From Thiothrix lacustris DSM 21227 (GTDB taxonomy: Bacteria > Pseudomonadota > Gammaproteobacteria > Thiotrichales > Thiotrichaceae), in the NCBI RefSeq assembly GCF_000621325.1, contig NZ_JHYQ01000022.1, positions 1-64,000 on the forward strand: 64,000 nucleotides of DNA, in the 5' to 3' direction. Under the pieces are notes generated by a model. That model saw nothing but the letters and a program-made list of their open reading frames with translations, made no database searches and was not told the origin of the DNA. The position numbers and the translations under genes are program-made. Shown here in pieces: positions 35,374 to 44,681 of the stretch. Within the stretch, counting starts at the first letter, position 1. Every line of letters begins with the position of its first letter.

Positions 35374-35520
35374 ATGCAGGGCCTGATAGTTTTGTTACCA
35401 ACGTTAGTTTTTGCCATCTTTGCAGCAGCCTTAGTATGGTTTGAGACGCATTACAGATCACGCAGCCAAAACAATGTAAACAATCAATCTACGCAAACGG
35501 ATTCTATTTCCAATAAATAA
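35374..35520 (+). CDS. 48-residue single-span membrane protein
   Basis: ATG 35374 with GAAGGA nine bases upstream opens 48 codons to TAA. The product starts with one hydrophobic span (LIVLLPTLVFAIFAAALVW, residues 4-22), followed by a basic/polar tail (ETHYRSRSQNNVNNQS). The ribosome binding site and clear membrane topology argue for a real gene. No family is recognised. It resembles in size the small subunits of respiratory oxidases, but lacks their conserved residues. It is 60 bases ahead of the pectate-lyase-like gene on the same strand. Confidence 0.6.
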   Translation: MQGLIVLLPTLVFAIFAAALVWFETHYRSRSQNNVNNQSTQTDSISNK

Positions 35521-35580
35521 CAGAAATCATAGACATAAGAGCAACTATTGTACTAGGCTATACCAATATTAATCACGGGT

Positions 35581-36996
35581 ATGGTCGTGTTAAGAATCCT
35601 TTTGGTTTTTCTTATCTGTACACTCGGCGTAAACGCTAACGCTGATACACTCAAATTACCTGTATTTCCAGGAGCAGAAGGCTTTGGCATGTACACCAGT
35701 GGTGGACGTGCGGGTATTGTTTGTAAAGTAACCAATCTAAACGATAGCGGGTCAGGCAGCTTACGAGACTGTACGGATAACCCAAAATCACGCATCATCA
35801 TCTTTACCATAGGTGGTGTTATTCGTCTTGAAAGCAACCTGACAATCAGCCACCCTTACATGTCCATCTTTGGGCAAACTGCCCCCGGCGATGGCATTGT
35901 CATTACTGGCAAGCCAGCCATTAAGCAAGCGTTAGTGACTATTGCCACTCATGATATTTCTATACAACACCTGCGCTTTCGAACTAGCTTGGGGGGTGAA
36001 CCTGAATGTTGCAGCTATCCACTCACCATTGCATCCTCAGACAATCATGACCAGCTTACCAATATCATCTTAGACCACTGCTCCTTTTCAGGAGGAACAA
36101 CAGGCATCATTGCCTGCCTAAACAATACCGACAACATCACCATCAGCCACAGCATTATTGGCCCAGGTCTCCAACACGATACAGAAAAAGATATCGACCA
36201 TAATCAAGGGGTAGTGTTCAGCTCTCCCGGCATACATTCCCTTAGCCTGCACCATAATCTCATCATCCACAGTCAAGGCAATAATCCCAGCATCAACACT
36301 GGCGCTGGTGTTGTGGACATCGTCAATAACCTCATTTACAACTGGGGGAAAAATGGCACAGACATCACCAGTAAACATGGCAACATTCAAGCTAATCTCG
36401 TTCACAATCTTTACATTATGGGCAAAGATTCTTCGCGAGATGCACCTGAATTAACCGCTCGAAATGCAAATAAACATTATCAGATTTTTCCTGAAGAAAA
36501 CCTCAGCATCCGTGACCCAGAACAACCGGAACCACTTCCCATCAATTTCAGCTTATTAGGCTGGCCCACACCTGATTGGGAAGCCAATAAACGATTTCCT
36601 GCACCGGGCATTACCACTTTCAAATCCCCCACTTTACTGGAAAAAGTACTACCGACAGTCGGCGCAATACTGCCAAGTCGAGATGCTACCGACCGCCATG
36701 CGATTGAGGATGTCAAAACACAACAAGGCACCATTCCACCCTGTCCTACGCCACCAGAATGCCCTGTTAATTCAGCATTTCCCAGTGCTTACGCCAACGG
36801 CTCACCAGAACCCGATAAAGATGATGATGGCATACCCGATGCGTGGGAGCAGGCAAACACACTGAATCCAGACAAACCTGATGCCACAGAAGACCGTAAT
36901 GTGAATGGCTATACCAATATCGAAGAGTGGATATTTAGCCTGACACCCACCACAACATTAGCTCAACACGCTCAGAAAACAAAAGCTGCTAACTAA
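35581..36996 (+). CDS. Exported pectate-lyase-like protein
   Basis: 471 residues with a Sec signal peptide (VLRILLVFLICTLGVNANA). FPGAEGFGMYTSGGRAG near residue 28 and PKSRIIIFTIGGVIRLESNL near 68 mark the pectate lyase beta-helix (PL1-like). The helix continues through ILDHCSFSGGTTG and LSLHHNLIIHSQGNNP. The C-terminus has DKDDDGIPDAWEQANTLNP, a calcium-loop repeat common on such secreted enzymes. The family cleaves polygalacturonate by beta-elimination; the actual polymer here is unknown. The following genes make or modify polysaccharide, so a role in processing an own exopolymer is possible. The start codon context is weak (GGG). Confidence 0.85.
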   Translation: MVVLRILLVFLICTLGVNANADTLKLPVFPGAEGFGMYTSGGRAGIVCKVTNLNDSGSGSLRDCTDNPKSRIIIFTIGGVIRLESNLTISHPYMSIFGQTAPGDGIVITGKPAIKQALVTIATHDISIQHLRFRTSLGGEPECCSYPLTIASSDNHDQLTNIILDHCSFSGGTTGIIACLNNTDNITISHSIIGPGLQHDTEKDIDHNQGVVFSSPGIHSLSLHHNLIIHSQGNNPSINTGAGVVDIVNNLIYNWGKNGTDITSKHGNIQANLVHNLYIMGKDSSRDAPELTARNANKHYQIFPEENLSIRDPEQPEPLPINFSLLGWPTPDWEANKRFPAPGITTFKSPTLLEKVLPTVGAILPSRDATDRHAIEDVKTQQGTIPPCPTPPECPVNSAFPSAYANGSPEPDKDDDGIPDAWEQANTLNPDKPDATEDRNVNGYTNIEEWIFSLTPTTTLAQHAQKTKAAN

Positions 36997-37141
36997 CACA
37001 GCAAACTTAACACTTATCTGACAAATGCTCTTCTCCATCCAGCTCCTCCTTCCGACGTTCCCCAATATATAACAGCATCGACTGTAATCAGTGGCAAAAA
37101 ACGTCACGTTTAAACAGTGGCGGGTATAGGGGATCTATTTA

Positions 37142-38410
37142 ATGATGGAAAATAAAACCAAAAAAATCTGTGTGGTACACATTATCACGGGTCTTGATGC
37201 AGATGAATCAGCACTCATGCTATATAAACTATTAGCGCATATTGATCGCAGTCAATTCGAGCCAGTCGTTATTTCACTTGATGGTGAAGCGGATCTGAGC
37301 AACCGTATTAGAGCGCATGGCATTACAGTCTATTCACTGGATATGAGCAACAATCTAACGGTTGGCTGGCAAATTTTCAAACTAGCTCACTTACTGCGCT
37401 CCATCAAGCCCGACATCATTCAAGGTTGGATGTACCATGGAAACCTAGCGACCTCACTCGCCAACCTATCATTGGGAAATCGCTATCCCCTAATATGGAC
37501 TGTACATAATACTCTATACAATATTCGTCAAAAATCACGAACGACTCGCTGGATTATTGAGTTGACCACAAAACGTTCCAATACAGCTACGCGTATTCTT
37601 TACAATACTGAACTCAACGCATCACAACACATCAGCATTGGCTATGATGACCAACACACCCAAATCATACCCAATGGTTTTGATACCCAGCTATTCTCAC
37701 CCAATGCCTATCGTCGGAGTAATAGCCGTCAAATGCTAGGGATACCAGAAGATGCGATTGTCATCGGCATGTTTACTCATGATTTCTCTTTAAACGACCA
37801 TACGCTATTTCTAGAAGCCACGCATTTACTACTGCAACACCATAAAAATGTGCATTTCCTACTTGTTGGACAAGACCTCACACCAGAACACCCCTCGATT
37901 ATTTCCTTGTTAAAACGCTCCCCCATGCCACAAAACATACATCTACTAGGGGAACGCAAAGACACTCACAGCCTAATGAATACATTGGATATTTTCTCAT
38001 TAATATCCTCTAGTGCGGACGGCTTTCCCAATAGCGTCATCGAAGCGATGGCGTGCGGTATCCCTTGTATAACCACCGATATTATCGATCTACCGCATAT
38101 CACTGGCCATACCGGACAAACCCTGCAAACATCTGACACCACACCATCCGCGCTAGCCTTTATCTGGCTGGAGTGGATTAATGCAGGTGAAGCTTGGCGC
38201 AAAGAAATGGGCTTAAGAGGCATGGCGTATATTCAGCAACATTACAATATCCGTCAGATCACAGACCAATACCAAGCGACATACAAGGAGTTAGTCAATC
38301 ATGGGCGGACTAACGGGTTTCTACTCCCTTTCCAACAAACGCAATTCAGCCGACATGCTGAAAAATGTACGCAGAATGACAGCAAGTCTTGTACACAGGG
38401 GAGCAGATAA
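37142..38410 (+). CDS. Glycosyltransferase family 4
   Basis: 422 residues of GT-B fold. The N-terminal domain (VVHIITGLDADESALMLYKLL) shows the GT4 opening for acceptor binding, the middle has NGFDTQLFSP, and the C-terminal domain has SSSADGFPNSVIEAMACGIPCITTD, the E-x7-E-like donor motif (first Glu as Asp). It probably adds a sugar to a lipid- or chain-linked acceptor in exopolysaccharide synthesis. Its last 110 bases overlap the next gene in a different frame; the overlapped tail (about 36 residues) has no GT character, so an ancestral stop was probably lost. Base composition is more A/T-rich than the core genes. Confidence 0.88.
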   Translation: MMENKTKKICVVHIITGLDADESALMLYKLLAHIDRSQFEPVVISLDGEADLSNRIRAHGITVYSLDMSNNLTVGWQIFKLAHLLRSIKPDIIQGWMYHGNLATSLANLSLGNRYPLIWTVHNTLYNIRQKSRTTRWIIELTTKRSNTATRILYNTELNASQHISIGYDDQHTQIIPNGFDTQLFSPNAYRRSNSRQMLGIPEDAIVIGMFTHDFSLNDHTLFLEATHLLLQHHKNVHFLLVGQDLTPEHPSIISLLKRSPMPQNIHLLGERKDTHSLMNTLDIFSLISSSADGFPNSVIEAMACGIPCITTDIIDLPHITGHTGQTLQTSDTTPSALAFIWLEWINAGEAWRKEMGLRGMAYIQQHYNIRQITDQYQATYKELVNHGRTNGFLLPFQQTQFSRHAEKCTQNDSKSCTQGSR

Positions 38411-40214
38411 CGCCAGCATATGGCTAGATCGGGAAGCAGGCATTGCACTGGGAAACCAAACGCTTAATCCCACAGGCCATGCCCCTCATAGTTCCCATCC
38501 CATGACAACCCTAGCAGGGCGCTATGCCATCGCACTTGACGGTGAAATTTACAATCAAGCAGCATTGCGGCAACGCCTCACCCTTGAAGGACATAGTGAC
38601 TGGCAAAGCACCTCAACCATCGAAACACTGCTCATTGCCTTTGCTTGCTGGGGCATTCGTCGCACACTACAAGCCTGCAATGGTTCATTCGCCATTGCTT
38701 TATGGGACAGCAAAACACGCAGCCTGACCTTAATACGTGACCGTATGGGTGAAAAACCCCTGTACTACGGCTGGATGAAAAACACGTTTTTGTTCGGCTC
38801 AGCATTAAAAGCTTTAAAAATGCACCCAGCATGGAATGCGACCATCAATCGTGACGCTATCGCCAACCAATTACGCCTGAGTTACATTCCTACACCCCTG
38901 ACCATTTATCACAATATTTACAAGCTTGAACCAGGTCATCTATTACAGATAACGGCGAATAGTTCTTCTAGCAACCCCATCACGGCAACAGCATGGTGGT
39001 CATTGGAAAAACAAGTCGCACAAACCAAACAAGCACATTTCCCCCAACACCTCTTTTGGCACACACACAAGCAAACGGATATATTGGAGAACTTGCTCAA
39101 TAACATCATACGTCGGCATATGCATACCGATGCAACTATGGGCAGCTTCCTATCAGGTGGAGTAGGCTCCTCATTGATAACAGCCCTAATGCAAAAGCAA
39201 TCCAGACAACCCCTGAGAACTTTCCATATCACCTATGAAGGTATCGAAAATCACAAAACCTCTCAGGCACGTGCCATTGCTGAATATCTCGGAACCGAGC
39301 ACAGTGAATTTCATGCCACACCGATGGATATACAGGATAGTATTGGCTTACTTCCCACCTTGTTTGATGAACCATTCTCGGATATAGAACAGATTCCAGC
39401 TTTACTCATGGCACAGCTAGCTAGAACTAACGTAGATGTCTGCCTATCAGGATCTGGCGCAAATACACTCTTTGGTGGCTATCACCGCTACCACTACGCT
39501 CAACAACTCTGGCAACGCTTAACACACCTGCCCCGCTTTTTACACAACACGGTTACAATCACCTTGCCGTACACTAACACGAGCTACTCAGCAAAAATGC
39601 TCAATGTACGCTCGCCTGAGGATATTTACCGACATCTCCTTTCACACGGAAAAATATCGGAAGATTTAGTGCTAGGCGTCAACTCGACTCAAAACTTTCT
39701 TCCCACCACTATACCCAAACGACTCAGTTTCACCGAACGCATGATGTACATGGATGCACTAGGTTATCTACCTGACAATAGCCTAACTAAAATGGATCGC
39801 ACCAGTATGGGGATCGGTCTTGAAACACGCTCACCGTTTCTTGATAAACGCATGGTTGAATTTGCATGGCAATTGCCAGTACACATGAAAATTCGTCATG
39901 GTAAGGGTGCGTGGCTATTACGCCAAGCATTGGAACGCCATATCCCCCGGCACTTGAGTAAGTCTCTTAAACAACCTTCCTCTCCGCCACCATTAGGTGA
40001 TTGGCTACGAACGCATCTACGTGATTGGGCAGAAGCATTGTTAGACCCTTCACGCTTACGCCAAGAAGGTTTTTTTGATCCCACTCCCATTCGTGAAAAA
40101 TGGCGGCAACATTTATCAGGAAGCCATAACTGGCAATATTACTTGTGGGATCTATTAATGTTCCAAACCTGGCATGAGCACCAAAGTCCTATTAAGCGAA
40201 CAATCGCCGCTTAA
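38301..40214 (+). CDS. Asparagine-synthetase-like protein with degenerate active sites
   Basis: 637 residues with the full AsnB two-domain layout. The N-terminal glutaminase domain starts MGGLTGFYSLS where active enzymes have Cys2 (MCG); its DGEIYN replaces NGEIYN and the LGHRRL-type motif is absent. The synthetase domain has LSGGVGSSL instead of SGGxDSS, LSGSGANTLFGGY instead of SGDGGDELFGGY, and SKSLKQPSS where RPKxGF is usual. Yet LTKMDRTSMGIGLETRSPFLD is well kept. The fold is thus intact but catalytic residues of both sites are lost, suggesting a pseudoenzyme or altered chemistry. Such genes sit in exopolysaccharide loci as amidotransferases. GGAG precedes the start, which lies within the glycosyltransferase gene. 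Confidence 0.85.
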   Translation: MGGLTGFYSLSNKRNSADMLKNVRRMTASLVHRGADNASIWLDREAGIALGNQTLNPTGHAPHSSHPMTTLAGRYAIALDGEIYNQAALRQRLTLEGHSDWQSTSTIETLLIAFACWGIRRTLQACNGSFAIALWDSKTRSLTLIRDRMGEKPLYYGWMKNTFLFGSALKALKMHPAWNATINRDAIANQLRLSYIPTPLTIYHNIYKLEPGHLLQITANSSSSNPITATAWWSLEKQVAQTKQAHFPQHLFWHTHKQTDILENLLNNIIRRHMHTDATMGSFLSGGVGSSLITALMQKQSRQPLRTFHITYEGIENHKTSQARAIAEYLGTEHSEFHATPMDIQDSIGLLPTLFDEPFSDIEQIPALLMAQLARTNVDVCLSGSGANTLFGGYHRYHYAQQLWQRLTHLPRFLHNTVTITLPYTNTSYSAKMLNVRSPEDIYRHLLSHGKISEDLVLGVNSTQNFLPTTIPKRLSFTERMMYMDALGYLPDNSLTKMDRTSMGIGLETRSPFLDKRMVEFAWQLPVHMKIRHGKGAWLLRQALERHIPRHLSKSLKQPSSPPPLGDWLRTHLRDWAEALLDPSRLRQEGFFDPTPIREKWRQHLSGSHNWQYYLWDLLMFQTWHEHQSPIKRTIAA

Positions 40215-40223
40215 TCAAATAGA

Positions 40224-41135
40224 TTAACCACCTTCCATGAAAAAGTTTTCATCGAACATTTCAATAAAACGCTTAGCCTGTGGTGTAAAAAACTTGCCAC
40301 GTCGTGCAATCAAGCCATAACTGCGCGAAGGAAAATAATCACCCAGTGGAATTGCCACAATCTTCTCATGACCCGTCAGGCATACCTCCGTGACAATCGA
40401 CACCCCTAACCCCATTTCCACATAACGTTTAACGATTTCCCAGCCACCTGCTTCCATCGCAACCGAATAAGGCACTTCATGCTGACGGAATACCGTATCC
40501 ACCATCCGCCATGTACTCATGTTACGGGGTGGCAGAATCAAGCCATAAGGCCCTATATCCTCCAACTTGATTTTTCGCTTTAATTTAGCCAGCGGATGTT
40601 TTTCGGGTGTAATCAAAATCGAGCCAAACGATGCAAATGGCTTATAGACGATCGTATCAGGGATATGCAGCAAGGGACCCACCGCCAAATCCACCTGATC
40701 GTCCAGTAGCTTTTTCATACCACTCTGGCCTTCTACATTATGTAGATTAATGCGAATCCCTGGATAAGCCTCGCAGAAACGCTCCAAGTAACGGGGTAAT
40801 ACATACAAAGCAGTAGATTGGCCAACAGCTATATTTAACTCACCCTGTTCCATTTTGCCAAGGCTTGCCGCAAACGTTTCCTTGAGAGAATCAATACCCG
40901 CTGCAATTGGCTGAACAAGTTGGTAAAGTACTTTACCTTCTGGCGTCAACCTCACACTAGGCCCACGCCGCTCTAACAACTGCTCACCCATTTCCCTCTC
41001 AAGAGCTTGAATTTGAAGGGAAACAGTCGGCTGACTAATATGTAATTGTTCTGCTGCATGGGTAATATTTTCTTTCTGTGCCACCACACAAAAAGTCCGC
41101 AGTAACTTGTAACGTGTTTGTTTGTAGTAGTGCAT
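40224..41135 (-). CDS. LysR-family transcriptional regulator
   Basis: 303 residues from ATG 41135. The helix-turn-helix is at the N-terminus (LLRTFCVVAQKENITHAAEQLHISQPTVSLQIQALEREMGEQLLERR), followed by a two-lobed effector domain (GELNIAVGQSTALYVLPRYLERF, DDQVDLAVGPLL, GGWEIVKRYVEMGLGVSIV). The pattern is like CysB/Cbl- and CbbR-type regulators; the effector is unknown. GGAGG lies 15 bases before this ATG but nine before a TTG at 41141, so translation may start at that TTG, two codons earlier. It diverges from the ppsA leader, but a link is unproven. Confidence 0.9.
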   Translation of the reverse strand: MHYYKQTRYKLLRTFCVVAQKENITHAAEQLHISQPTVSLQIQALEREMGEQLLERRGPSVRLTPEGKVLYQLVQPIAAGIDSLKETFAASLGKMEQGELNIAVGQSTALYVLPRYLERFCEAYPGIRINLHNVEGQSGMKKLLDDQVDLAVGPLLHIPDTIVYKPFASFGSILITPEKHPLAKLKRKIKLEDIGPYGLILPPRNMSTWRMVDTVFRQHEVPYSVAMEAGGWEIVKRYVEMGLGVSIVTEVCLTGHEKIVAIPLGDYFPSRSYGLIARRGKFFTPQAKRFIEMFDENFFMEGG

Positions 41136-41192
41136 TGCCAACGTTTTTATCCTCCTTTTTGGTCTCATTATTGTGCAATACAATAGTAATAA

Positions 41193-41220
41193 TTGAAACA
41201 ATTGATTTTTTACTTATCAA
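41193..41220 (+). promoter_or_regulatory. Putative ppsA promoter
   Basis: TTGAAA (41193-41198) and TATCAA (41215-41220) with a 16-base spacer. A start near 41227 would place the entire attenuator-like leader in the transcript. Confidence 0.4.
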
Positions 41221-41235
41221 GAATTTCGGTATCTT

Positions 41236-41320
41236 ACGCCGCAGTTAAGCACTCATTACGGGTGCTTATCTATGCTAACTGTGGTGCTTGCGGCGTCAAT
41301 AGTAGACGCCGCTCTTTTTT
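41236..41320 (+). promoter_or_regulatory. Attenuator/riboswitch-like leader of ppsA
   Basis: The terminator stem GCGGCGTC (41290-41297) / GACGCCGC (41305-41312) is followed by TCTTTTTT. Its 5' arm can instead pair with ACGCCGC at 41236-41242. AAGCAC (41247-41252) can pair with GTGCTT at 41262-41267 (small hairpin) or with GTGCTT at 41284-41289, which would extend the antiterminator to 13 pairs with a 4-base bulge. CAGTTA (41242-41247) can also pair with TAACTG (41276-41281). These exclusive pairings are the layout of a transcription attenuator or riboswitch. The signal is unknown. Confidence 0.62.
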
Positions 41321-41404
41321 CTCTCCCTCCCCTGTGAAACAATGCCTTAATACCGACAAATAAAAGATCCCATACTTCCCAACACGACTGACGGAGATTT
41401 CATA

Positions 41405-43795
41405 ATGGCAGAAGATTACATTCTTTGGTTTGATCAATTGGGGATGCATGACGTTAATATCGTCGGCGGCAAAAACGCATCTCTTGGAGAAATGATCAGC
41501 AATCTGGCAAACGCGGGCGTTAGCGTACCCAATGGCTTTGCGACCACCACACATGCTTATCAAGATTTTATCCGCGCTGATGGTCTCGCTGACCGCATCA
41601 ACGCGCTACTGAATTCACTCGATGTCGATGACATCCACGCACTCACGACGGCGGGGAAGACCATCCGTGGTTGGGTAATGGATACTCCCTTACCACAAAA
41701 ACTACTGGAAACGGTACGTGAAGCTTATGACACCTTAGCCGCTGGTTCTGGCGACACCGCTTCTTTCGCAGTACGTTCTTCAGCCACCGCTGAAGATTTG
41801 CCAGATGCCTCCTTTGCAGGCCAGCAAGAAACATTCCTCAATGTACGTGGCCTCGACAATGTCATTGCCGCCATCAAGGAAGTATTCGCCTCCCTGTATA
41901 ATGACCGCGCCATTGCCTACCGCGTCCACCAGCATTTCGAGCACGACAAGGTATTCCTGTCAGCTGGCGTACAAAAAATGGTACGCAGTGACATTGGTGC
42001 CAGTGGCGTACTGTTCACCCTCGACACCGAATCTGGTTTCCGCGACGCAGTATTCGTAACCGGCGCGTATGGCTTGGGCGAAACGGTCGTACAAGGTGCT
42101 GTCAACCCCGACGAATTTTACGTTTACAAGCCTAATATTGAAGCTGGTCGTCCTGCGACCCTCAGCCGTCGTTTGGGCACTAAGGCCATTGAAATGGTCT
42201 ACGCTGCTACCGCAGGCGACGCGCACAATAAAGCAACATTAACCCGTGAAGTCGACGCAGCACGCAGCCAACGCTTCTGCCTAACCGAAGAACAGGTCGA
42301 ATCGCTTGCCCGCCAAGCCATGATCATCGAAAAGCATTACCAACGCCCGATGGACATCGAATGGGCACTGGATGGCGGTGATGGCAAGCTCTACATCGTG
42401 CAAGCTCGCCCTGAAACCGTCGAAAGCCGCGCCTCTGCCACCATCATCGAACGTTACCAGCTTAAAGCCAAAGGCGATGTCGTTGCTGAAGGCCGCTCAA
42501 TCGGTCAGAAAATAGGCCAAGGCCCTGCCCGTATCATCATGAGCATCAGCCAGATGGACGAAGTGAAGGAAGGCGATGTACTCGTAACCGACATGACCGA
42601 CCCAGATTGGGAACCGATCATGAAACGCGCCTCCGCCATCGTCACCAACCGGGGTGGACGTACTTGCCACGCTGCGATCATTGCGCGTGAAATGGGCATC
42701 CCTGCTGTCGTTGGTTGTGGCGATGCCACTCAACACATCAAAGACGGCGACCCTATCACCGTTTCCTGTGCAGAAGGCGACACCGGCTTCATCTACAGCG
42801 GCCTACTGCCGTTTGAAGTGCGCACGGCTGACACGGGCAATTTGCCTGACCTTTCCGTGAAAATCATGATGAACGTGGGCAATCCGTCCCGCGCCTTCGC
42901 CTTCTCACGCCTGCCGAATGCGGGCGTTGGTCTGGCACGGTTAGAATTCATCATCAACAACACCATCGGTATTCACCCGAAGGCTTTGCTAGAATTCGAT
43001 AACCTACCCGCCGACCTGAAAGCCAAAATCGGCGCGAAGATTGCCGGTTACGCCAGCCCGGTCGATTTCTACGTGGAAAAACTGGTCGAAGGCATCGCCA
43101 CGCTTGCGGCTGCCTACGCACCCAACAAGGTGATCGTGCGCATGTCCGACTTCAAGTCGAACGAATACGCCAACCTGATGGCGGGCGACCGTTACGAGCC
43201 ACACGAAGAAAACCCAATGATCGGCTACCGTGGCGTTTCCCGTTACCTGTCCACCAATTTCCGGGATTGCTTCGAACTGGAATGCCGTGCCTTGCGTAAA
43301 GTCCGCGAAGAAATGGGCTTAACCAACGTCGAAATCATGATCCCGTTCTGCCGTACCTTGGAAGAGGCTCAGCAAGTTACCGAATTGCTGGCAACACAAG
43401 GCATCAAACGGGGTGAAAACGGTTTACGCCTCATCATGATGTGCGAAATCCCCTCCAATGCTGTACTAGCCGAAGAATTCCTCGAATACTTCGATGGCTT
43501 CTCCATTGGCTCCAACGACATGACACAATTGACACTCGGTCTTGACCGTGACTCTGGCCTGATCGCACATCTGTTCGACGAGCGTAACCCTGCGGTGAAA
43601 AAGCTGCTGAAAATGGCGATTGATGCTTGCCACAAGCAAGGCAAATACATCGGTATTTGCGGACAAGGGCCTTCGGACTACCCCGACTTCGCGGTTTGGT
43701 TGCACGAACAAGGCATCAGCAGCTTGTCATTGAACCCGGATACGGTGGTGGATACTTGGCTGCACCTCGCCAGCCTTGACAACGCCAAGGCATGA
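41405..43795 (+). CDS. ppsA: Phosphoenolpyruvate synthase
   Basis: Converts pyruvate, ATP and water to phosphoenolpyruvate, AMP and phosphate for gluconeogenesis; cytosolic. 796 residues: N-terminal ATP-grasp-like pyruvate kinase-type domain ([38 protein letters not shown]), phosphohistidine swivel domain ([16 protein letters not shown], catalytic His) and PEP-binding TIM barrel ([25 protein letters not shown] with the catalytic Cys). The stop overlaps the start of its regulator gene (ATGA). Confidence 0.98.
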   Translation: MAEDYILWFDQLGMHDVNIVGGKNASLGEMISNLANAGVSVPNGFATTTHAYQDFIRADGLADRINALLNSLDVDDIHALTTAGKTIRGWVMDTPLPQKLLETVREAYDTLAAGSGDTASFAVRSSATAEDLPDASFAGQQETFLNVRGLDNVIAAIKEVFASLYNDRAIAYRVHQHFEHDKVFLSAGVQKMVRSDIGASGVLFTLDTESGFRDAVFVTGAYGLGETVVQGAVNPDEFYVYKPNIEAGRPATLSRRLGTKAIEMVYAATAGDAHNKATLTREVDAARSQRFCLTEEQVESLARQAMIIEKHYQRPMDIEWALDGGDGKLYIVQARPETVESRASATIIERYQLKAKGDVVAEGRSIGQKIGQGPARIIMSISQMDEVKEGDVLVTDMTDPDWEPIMKRASAIVTNRGGRTCHAAIIAREMGIPAVVGCGDATQHIKDGDPITVSCAEGDTGFIYSGLLPFEVRTADTGNLPDLSVKIMMNVGNPSRAFAFSRLPNAGVGLARLEFIINNTIGIHPKALLEFDNLPADLKAKIGAKIAGYASPVDFYVEKLVEGIATLAAAYAPNKVIVRMSDFKSNEYANLMAGDRYEPHEENPMIGYRGVSRYLSTNFRDCFELECRALRKVREEMGLTNVEIMIPFCRTLEEAQQVTELLATQGIKRGENGLRLIMMCEIPSNAVLAEEFLEYFDGFSIGSNDMTQLTLGLDRDSGLIAHLFDERNPAVKKLLKMAIDACHKQGKYIGICGQGPSDYPDFAVWLHEQGISSLSLNPDTVVDTWLHLASLDNAKA

Positions 43796-44637
43796 GTACC
43801 GAAACGTGCAAGAAGCAGCGGACAGTGTTTTACCTGTCCGACCGCACAGGCATTACCGTCGAAACGCTGGGTCACAGCTTGTTGACCCAGTTCGATGGCA
43901 TTAAATGGCGTAAAATCAGCATCCCGTTTCTGGATTCTGAGGAAAAAGCCAAAGCTGCCGCCGACCAAATCAACCTGACCGGCAAACAGGATGGCTGCCG
44001 CCCGCTGGTATTCAGTACCCTGATCGATCCTGCGGTACGTTCCCTGATAGAGCGGGCTGACTGCGCCATTTACGATTTTTTCGAGAGCTTCATTGACTCG
44101 ATGGAAAAGGAACTGGGGCAGCAATCCTCCCACGCTATCGGGCGTTCGCACGGGGTCAATAACAATGCCTCGTACACCAAGCGGATTGCAGCCGTCAACT
44201 TTGCCCAAACCAACGATGATGGTATCAGCGCGAAAAGTTTCGCCGAAGCTGACATCATTCTGGTGGGGGTTTCACGCTCTGGCAAAACGCCAACCTGCTT
44301 GTATCTGGCCTTGCAATACGGCATTTACGCTGCTAACTACCCACTGACGGAAGAGGACATGGATTCATCATCCCTTCCCTCAATCATCAAGCCCTTCAAA
44401 AACAAATTGTTTGGCTTAACGATTACGGCAGAGCAGTTACATAAAATTCGCCAAGAACGCAAACCTAACAGCCGCTACTCCTCGCTGAATCAATGCCAGC
44501 AAGAACTTCAATGGCAGCAAAGTTTGTATCAACGCGAAAAAATTCCCTACATCGACACGACTGCAACGTCGATTGAGGAAATGGCGACCACCATCCTCAA
44601 CCGCAGCGGCTTGAAACGGCAGTTGTACGGGGAGTAA
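43792..44637 (+). CDS. ppsR: PEP synthase regulatory protein (bifunctional kinase/pyrophosphorylase)
   Basis: 281 residues of the DUF299/PSRP family. Seen are [22 protein letters not shown], the P-loop-like [20 protein letters not shown] and [22 protein letters not shown]. The family inactivates PEP synthase by ADP-dependent phosphorylation of a Thr beside the catalytic His and reactivates it by phosphate-dependent removal. Overlap with ppsA by four bases supports the pairing. Confidence 0.96.
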   Translation: MSTETCKKQRTVFYLSDRTGITVETLGHSLLTQFDGIKWRKISIPFLDSEEKAKAAADQINLTGKQDGCRPLVFSTLIDPAVRSLIERADCAIYDFFESFIDSMEKELGQQSSHAIGRSHGVNNNASYTKRIAAVNFAQTNDDGISAKSFAEADIILVGVSRSGKTPTCLYLALQYGIYAANYPLTEEDMDSSSLPSIIKPFKNKLFGLTITAEQLHKIRQERKPNSRYSSLNQCQQELQWQQSLYQREKIPYIDTTATSIEEMATTILNRSGLKRQLYGE

Positions 44638-44681
44638 GTCAAGTGCGACAATACGCACTTTTTCCCAGCCCCGGAAACGCC

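Noticed and set aside
37085-37141. TGGC-containing bases upstream of the glycosyltransferase as a sigma-54 promoter
   Set aside because: No GC doublet at the required -12 spacing from TGGC.
41202-41220. TTGAT ... ATCAA near the LysR-ppsA gap as an FNR box
   Set aside because: The half-sites are nine bases apart instead of four, so it does not fit FNR.
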